Source: Noviherbaspirillum aridicola (GTDB lineage Bacteria; Pseudomonadota; Gammaproteobacteria; Burkholderiales; Burkholderiaceae_D). Taken from it: a stretch of 64,000 nucleotides of DNA. How positions within the stretch are numbered: the first letter of the stretch is position 1; every line of letters begins with the position of its first letter. The stretch is taken from NCBI RefSeq assembly GCF_019656455.1, contig NZ_BPMK01000002.1, positions 124,001 through 188,000 of the forward strand. Reading direction: 5' to 3'. Position numbers and translations under genes: made by a program. Of this stretch, positions 63,504-64,000 are shown piece by piece. The notes beneath the pieces are model-generated. The model searched no databases and was not told the origin of the DNA. It saw nothing but the letters and a program-made list of their open reading frames with translations.

Positions 63504-64000
63504 TCACTCTCTCGTCTTGAGTACTTCGATCAGATCCAGCGATTGCAGCTTGCGCCAGACCAGGAGGCCGGAAACGACGGCGGCGGCCAGGACGACGGCC
63601 GCCGACGTCAGGAAGGTGCGGGTGCTGACCACCAGCGGAATGCGGAACAGTTCCTGGCTCAGCAGCGCGGCGATGAGCGCCGACAGGCCGTAGCCGAGCA
63701 GGCAGCCGAGCGGAATCGCCGCCAGCGTCAGCAATGCCTGTTCGCCGAGCAGCATGCGCCCGACCTCGGCGCGCGTGAAGCCGAGTATGCGCAGGCTGGC
63801 GAGTTCCAGCGCATGTTCCGACAGGCCGATGCGTGCGGAGTTGTAGACCACGCCGATGGCGATGACGCAGGCGAAGGTGACCAGCACCATGGTGTTGATC
63901 TTCATGTTCTCCGCCACGGTGGCGAGGAAGCTGTTGATGGTCGCTTCCCGCAGCGTCACGCTGGCGACGGCCGGCAATTCCTTGAGCCGCCGGTAGAGCG
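63504..64000 (-). CDS. FtsX-like ABC permease, C-terminal part
   Basis: The gene runs past the right edge; 165 codons of the C-terminal end are visible. Three membrane helices (about VLVTFACVIAIGVVYNSA, LLTLAAIPLGCLLGYGL, TSAAVVLAAAVVSGLLVW) around the FtsX/MacB-type core and the SLRILGFTRAEVGRMLLGEQ coupling helix identify a DevC/MacB-like exporter permease. It partners the HlyD adaptor just downstream. The substrate and the ATPase lie outside the window. Confidence 0.85.
   Translation of the reverse strand, partial: LYRRLKELPAVASVTLREATINSFLATVAENMKINTMVLVTFACVIAIGVVYNSARIGLSEHALELASLRILGFTRAEVGRMLLGEQALLTLAAIPLGCLLGYGLSALIAALLSQELFRIPLVVSTRTFLTSAAVVLAAAVVSGLLVWRKLQSLDLIEVLKTRE

Overview
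The window is GC-rich, densely coded chromosomal DNA of a betaproteobacterium, most likely Burkholderiales (an Oxalobacteraceae-like soil or plant-associated bacterium is my best guess). This rests on two TctC/Bug periplasmic receptors, assimilatory nirBD, an aa3 cytochrome oxidase, a bacteriophytochrome, DUF2244/DUF1810/DUF4254 proteins and enhancer-type (sigma-54) promoters. I see no rRNA, tRNA, CRISPR array, insertion sequence or integrase. Both window ends cut genes: a multi-PAS sensor at the left and an FtsX-like permease at the right.

Layout. 1-11.3 kb is mostly minus strand: PAS sensor, hexose-6-phosphate mutarotase, a Usp plus hemerythrin pair behind an FNR-type promoter, a GST, an HSL-family esterase, nirBD behind a sigma-54 promoter with a 300-nt structured leader, a Rossmann-fold protein, a receiver-like protein and a lytic transglycosylase. 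11.5-16.3 kb is plus strand: a LexA-boxed radical SAM protein, a BON-SRPBCC protein, an orphan cytochrome oxidase subunit I directly behind a terminator-like hairpin, and a DUF2244 protein. 16.3-23.8 kb is a glycan locus: a sigma-54 promoter drives a GH1-RmlD fusion, UDP-galactopyranose mutase and a GT9 glycosyltransferase, facing a translationally coupled minus-strand set (DUF4254, GT2, GT9). 24-36.8 kb holds Hsp20, a phytochrome hybrid kinase, a pyruvyltransferase, a fused membrane/spermidine-synthase protein, a MYG1-family hydrolase, an alpha/beta-hydrolase that lacks its serine, and small membrane proteins. 36.9-42.5 kb is one sigma-54-led operon: periplasmic binding protein, Rieske oxygenase, ABC ATPase, permease and aminohydrolase, which looks like uptake and breakdown of a nitrogen heterocycle. 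42.5-50.6 kb holds arfB, small zinc proteins including a duplicated pair, an MFS transporter, two TctC-type receptors, an AI-2E-type permease and a di-haem peroxidase. 50.6-57.7 kb is a pseudokinase-MORN membrane protein next to an S1C protease-MoxR-DUF58-BatA operon. 58-64 kb holds a DUF2382 stress protein, hpf behind a second FNR-type promoter, a DUF411 plus lone DsbD-alpha pair, a second Usp and the end of a HlyD/FtsX export operon.

Two regulatory themes link separate genes. First, three near-consensus sigma-54 promoters (nirBD, the GH1-RmlD glycan operon, the ABC-Rieske-aminohydrolase operon) suggest that nitrogen supply or another enhancer-binding activator controls nitrite assimilation, heterocycle scavenging and a glycan. 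Second, FNR/ANR-type boxes sit at class II position before Usp-hemerythrin and hpf, with weaker ones before the peroxidase and the oxidase, suggesting a low-oxygen regulon. A SOS box before the radical SAM gene adds a DNA-damage connection. All functions are inferred from sequence alone; no search was run.
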